NCBI RefSeq assembly: GCF_010977575.1
Contig: NZ_CP048812.1
Location: forward strand, 4,464,001-4,528,000
DNA length: 64,000 nucleotides
Direction of reading: 5' to 3'
Source of the DNA: Halomonas socia
Lineage (GTDB): Bacteria; Pseudomonadota; Gammaproteobacteria; Pseudomonadales; Halomonadaceae
Below are positions 61,766-64,000 of the stretch, piece after piece. Both the position numbers and the translations under genes were made by a program. The notes beneath the pieces were generated by a model. That model had not been told where the DNA came from and made no database searches. It saw nothing but the letters and a program-made list of their open reading frames with translations. How positions within the stretch are numbered: the first letter of the stretch is position 1; every line of letters begins with the position of its first letter.

Positions 61766-62244
61766 TCATCACCTCCAAAGTGCTTGAGCAGCGAGACCAT
61801 CTCCATCGCCGCCATGGCCGCCTCGGCGCCCTTGTTGCCGGCCTTGGTACCGGCACGCTCGATGGCCTGCTCGATGGAGTTGACGGTCAGCACGCCGTTG
61901 GCCACCGGGGTGTCGAACTCGAGCTGCAGGTTGCCCAGCGCCGCATTGCAGTTACCGGCCACGTACTCGAAATGCGGCGTGCCGCCACGGATCACCGCGC
62001 CCAATGCGATCACCGCATCCGGCTTGGCAACCTTGAGCGCCCGCTTGACTGCCAGCGGCAGCTCCCAGGCGCCCGGCACATGGACGATGTCGATATGCTC
62101 GGCGTCCACGCCATGGCGCACCAGACTGTCGACAGCGCCCTCGACCAGGCTATCCACCACGTGGTGGTTGAAGCGTCCGACCACGATCACGTAGCGGCCA
62201 TCGACGTCGGTGAAGTTGCCTTCGACTTGGGAAATCGGTTGCAT
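61762..62244 (-). CDS. ribH: 6,7-dimethyl-8-ribityllumazine synthase
   Basis: Condenses a diaminouracil and dihydroxybutanone phosphate to lumazine, the penultimate step of riboflavin synthesis. The 160-residue protein has [20 protein letters not shown], the substrate segment [33 protein letters not shown] and [20 protein letters not shown] with the usual Lumazine-synthase order. It starts 51 bp after the ribBA stop and overlaps nusB. Confidence 0.95.
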   Translation of the reverse strand: MQPISQVEGNFTDVDGRYVIVVGRFNHHVVDSLVEGAVDSLVRHGVDAEHIDIVHVPGAWELPLAVKRALKVAKPDAVIALGAVIRGGTPHFEYVAGNCNAALGNLQLEFDTPVANGVLTVNSIEQAIERAGTKAGNKGAEAAMAAMEMVSLLKHFGGDE

Positions 62245-62295
62245 GCTCTGATTCCTGCTGTAAACGGTACTGCTGAAATTGAAACCCGTCGAACG

Positions 62296-63447
62296 CTAGG
62301 GGTCCAGCCGTTCGACCACTTCCAGATCGAAGCCCGACAGCGCCGAGAACTTCCACGGCGAGCTGAGCAGGCGCATCTTGCCGACCCCGAGGTGGCGCAA
62401 GATCTGCGAGCCGGTGCCGATGGTCAGGTAGTTGCCAGCGCCGTCGGACTCGCTGCCACGCGGCTGACGGCGGCGCTCGAGGAACACCTCGAGGTAGTCG
62501 AGGAAGTCCTGGCGCGGGCGACCGTCGTCGAGCAGCACGAAGACGCCGGCCTCGGCGTTGGCCACCTCGGCGATGGCGCCGCTGGCGCTCCAGCTGGCGT
62601 TGTCGCCCTTCTGCAGGCACAGCAGGTCGCGCATCACGTCGGCCAGGTGGACGCGCACCGTGGTCGGCACCTCCGGCGACGGCCGGCCCTTGACCAGCGC
62701 CAGGTGATGGGCGCCCTGGATGCCGTCGCGGAACACATGCAGGTCGAGCGCGCCGAAACTGGTCTGCACCTGGGTCGACTCGACATGGTCGATGGTCTGC
62801 TCGTTGTGAATGCGGTAGTGGATCAGGTCGGCGATGGTGCCCATCTTAAGGCCGTGCTCGGCGGCGAAGCGCTCGAGCTCCGGGCGCCGCGCCATGCTGC
62901 CGTCGTCGTTCATGACTTCGCAGATCACGCCGCTGGGGTCGAGCCCCGCCATGGCCGCCAGGTCGCAGGCCGCCTCGGTGTGGCCTGCACGCCGCAGCAC
63001 GCCGCCGGGCTCGGCCATCAACGGGAAGATGTGCCCAGGCTGGACAATATCCTCAGCCTTGGCATCGCGTGCCACCGCAGCTTGCACGGTGCGCGCGCGG
63101 TCGGCGGCGGAAATACCGGTGGAGACGCCTTCGGCGGCCTCGATGGAGAGCGTGAACTTGGTGCCGAACCCGGAGCCGTTGTCGCTGACCATCAGCGGCA
63201 GCTTGAGACGCTGGCAGCGCTCGCGGGTCATCGGCAGGCAGATCAGGCCGCGCGCGTGGCGAGCCATGAAATTGATGTGCTCGGCCTCGACCTTCTCGGC
63301 GGCCATGATCACATCGCCCTCGTTCTCGCGATCCTCATCATCCATCAGGATCACCATCTTGCCCTGACGAATGTCCTCGATCAGCTCGGCGATCGAGGCC
63401 ATGCCAGTCGCCTGGTCGGCGCTGGAATCCTGTGAAGCCTTAGCCAT
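62296..63447 (-). CDS. ribBA: Dihydroxybutanone phosphate synthase with degenerate RibA domain (RibBX type)
   Basis: The 383-residue protein has a complete RibB half ([16 protein letters not shown], residues 36-51, and later [13 protein letters not shown] and [20 protein letters not shown]-like region) that makes dihydroxybutanone phosphate. The C-terminal half is shaped like GTP cyclohydrolase II, but the zinc-binding cysteines and HSECLTGD/CDCG motifs are missing ([20 protein letters not shown]). It is thus a RibBX-type protein that should not have GTP cyclohydrolase activity; another ribA gene must exist. GGAG lies 7 nt before the ATG. Confidence 0.92.
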   Translation of the reverse strand: MAKASQDSSADQATGMASIAELIEDIRQGKMVILMDDEDRENEGDVIMAAEKVEAEHINFMARHARGLICLPMTRERCQRLKLPLMVSDNGSGFGTKFTLSIEAAEGVSTGISAADRARTVQAAVARDAKAEDIVQPGHIFPLMAEPGGVLRRAGHTEAACDLAAMAGLDPSGVICEVMNDDGSMARRPELERFAAEHGLKMGTIADLIHYRIHNEQTIDHVESTQVQTSFGALDLHVFRDGIQGAHHLALVKGRPSPEVPTTVRVHLADVMRDLLCLQKGDNASWSASGAIAEVANAEAGVFVLLDDGRPRQDFLDYLEVFLERRRQPRGSESDGAGNYLTIGTGSQILRHLGVGKMRLLSSPWKFSALSGFDLEVVERLDP

Positions 63448-63541
63448 GCAAACTCCAAATCGCTATGCCCATGGGCGCCGCACGGCGGCGGCGGGTGAAC
63501 GCTCGGACAGCAACGCCCATTCTGAATCGGCGCTCAGGGTA

Positions 63542-63608
63542 CCTTGGCGCGGCGTCGGGCGCCAGTAGAGAGCACCCTTGGCGCGGCGTCGGGCGCTAAT
63601 AGAGAGCA
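63542..63608. repeat. Tandem 33-bp repeat upstream of ribBA
   Basis: Two direct copies of a 33-bp unit (63542-63574 and 63576-63608) beginning CCTTGGCGCGGCGTCGGGCG and ending TAGAGAGCA, with two differences and a 34-bp period. They lie 95-160 bp before the ribBA start and directly beside palindromic repeat copy C. They are GC-rich and not part of a gene. Confidence 0.75.
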
Positions 63609-63639
63609 GCGCCCAAGGCCTCTGAGCGAGGACGCCGGG

Positions 63640-63738
63640 GGCAGGCCGAAGAGAGGGTTTGCGCCATGGATGGCGCAAGGTAGCGCCCAGGGAGGGGTTC
63701 ACAGCGCCCTCTCGTAGGCCTGCCGACGGATCAGTTCC
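63640..63738 (-). repeat. Palindromic intergenic repeat, copy C
   Basis: Outer stem 63640-63647 (GGCAGGCC) with 63717-63724 (GGCCTGCC), second stem 63651-63657 (GAGAGGG) with 63707-63713 (CCCTCTC), inner hairpin 63659-63666 (TTGCGCCA) with 63671-63678 (TGGCGCAA), and a small hairpin CGGA/TCCG at about 63726-63738. It lies 28 bp after the ribD stop. The middle part (GGTAGCGCCCAGGGA) is shared by the copies. Confidence 0.8.
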
Positions 63739-63751
63739 GAGCGGTGTTGTG

Positions 63752-64000
63752 TTAGGCCCGGCGCTGCGGGCGGGCGGTGATTCGCCAGTCGCGGCCCACC
63801 GCGCGAATATCGAGGATATCCAGGGCGCGCTGCTGGGCCATGGTCTCGAGCCCCGGCAGGCTGAACAGCGGGCGCGCCTCACCGCCCAGCAGGGTCGGCG
63901 CCATGAATAGCTGGATCTCGTCGACCAGCTCGGCGTCGAGCATCGCCCCGGCCAGGGTCGCGCCGGTCTCGACCAGCACCTCGTTGGCCTGCTCCTGATT
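63752..64000 (-). CDS. ribD: Riboflavin biosynthesis protein RibD, C-terminal part (runs off the edge)
   Basis: The last 83 codons of RibD, the bifunctional deaminase and reductase; only the reductase domain end is visible. Its family segments EVLVETGATLAGAMLDAELV and DEIQLFMAPTLLGGEARPLF are present. The gene continues beyond the right edge. Between ribD and ribBA, where ribE (riboflavin synthase) commonly lies, there are only repeats. Confidence 0.85.
   Translation of the reverse strand, partial: NQEQANEVLVETGATLAGAMLDAELVDEIQLFMAPTLLGGEARPLFSLPGLETMAQQRALDILDIRAVGRDWRITARPQRRA

Noticed and set aside
61780-63435. 551-codon plus-strand frame
   Set aside because: Antisense to ribH and ribBA; H- and R-rich composition typical of a shadow frame.
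63448-63640. FMN riboswitch upstream of ribBA
   Set aside because: I looked for the conserved RFN element segments before ribBA and see only the GC-rich tandem repeat; not supported.

Overview
The window is about 64 kb of mostly high-GC gammaproteobacterial chromosome. Gene content and order point to a halophilic member of the Halomonadaceae (Halomonas-like). Examples are rppH-ptsP, thyA-folA, nudE divergent from yrfG-hslR-hslO with pckA beside them, ribD-ribBA-ribH-nusB-thiL-pgpA, a short malate:quinone oxidoreductase and an LrhA-type LysR gene beside a DUF1127 gene. The genus is an inference from gene content; there is no rRNA gene or other marker here.

Layout. 0.3-26.5 kb is core chromosome: folA, thyA, lgt, a PAS-receiver membrane protein that looks like a hybrid kinase without its kinase core, an NRDE protein, ptsP, rppH, a HAD phosphatase, mqo, a two-gene RND efflux system, rsd, a small lipoprotein, dsbB, gshA, tex, a DUF1127 gene, a LysR gene, the tricarballylate/citrate genes tcuAB with a divergent GntR regulator, and an aldehyde dehydrogenase. 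About 26.46-45.33 kb is a lower-GC island. Its left edge lies inside the aldehyde dehydrogenase gene, where codon usage changes abruptly at codons 77/78. Its right edge cuts a thiamine-diphosphate enzyme gene down to its last 34 codons. 45.4-64 kb is core again: an MFS transporter, msrB, pckA, hslO, hslR, yrfG, nudE, a Gfo/Idh oxidoreductase, a 35-residue small-protein gene, ilvD, a SAM-dependent methyltransferase-like gene, a Lon-family protease gene, a DUF945 gene, pgpA, thiL, nusB, ribH, ribBA and the 3' end of ribD.

The island holds a catabolic-looking gene set, nearly all on the minus strand: a TAXI-type TRAP binding protein and fused permease, a flavin reductase-like protein, an FMN 2-hydroxyacid oxidase, a NifV-like DRE-TIM condensing enzyme, a TauD-family dioxygenase and an SDR. 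A glutathione S-transferase and a LysR regulator lie further on. The set suggests uptake and oxidative breakdown of an organic acid, but the substrate is unknown. Around and between these genes are broken insertion sequences: a decayed IS3 copy and its 115-bp deletion derivative, IS30 end fragments, and an IS3 element split by an IS110 and an IS30 element.

The most striking non-coding signal is a repeat of about 85-100 bp present three times (about 191-290, 53164-53248, 63640-63738). Each copy lies 20-35 bp past the stop codon of a minus-strand gene (folA, ilvD, ribD), in the same orientation, and three nested stems differ between copies by compensating base changes. Single-base frameshifts in homopolymer or GC-rich runs break the Lon-family gene (twice), the MFS gene and the TRAP permease gene; they may be sequencing errors or real decay.
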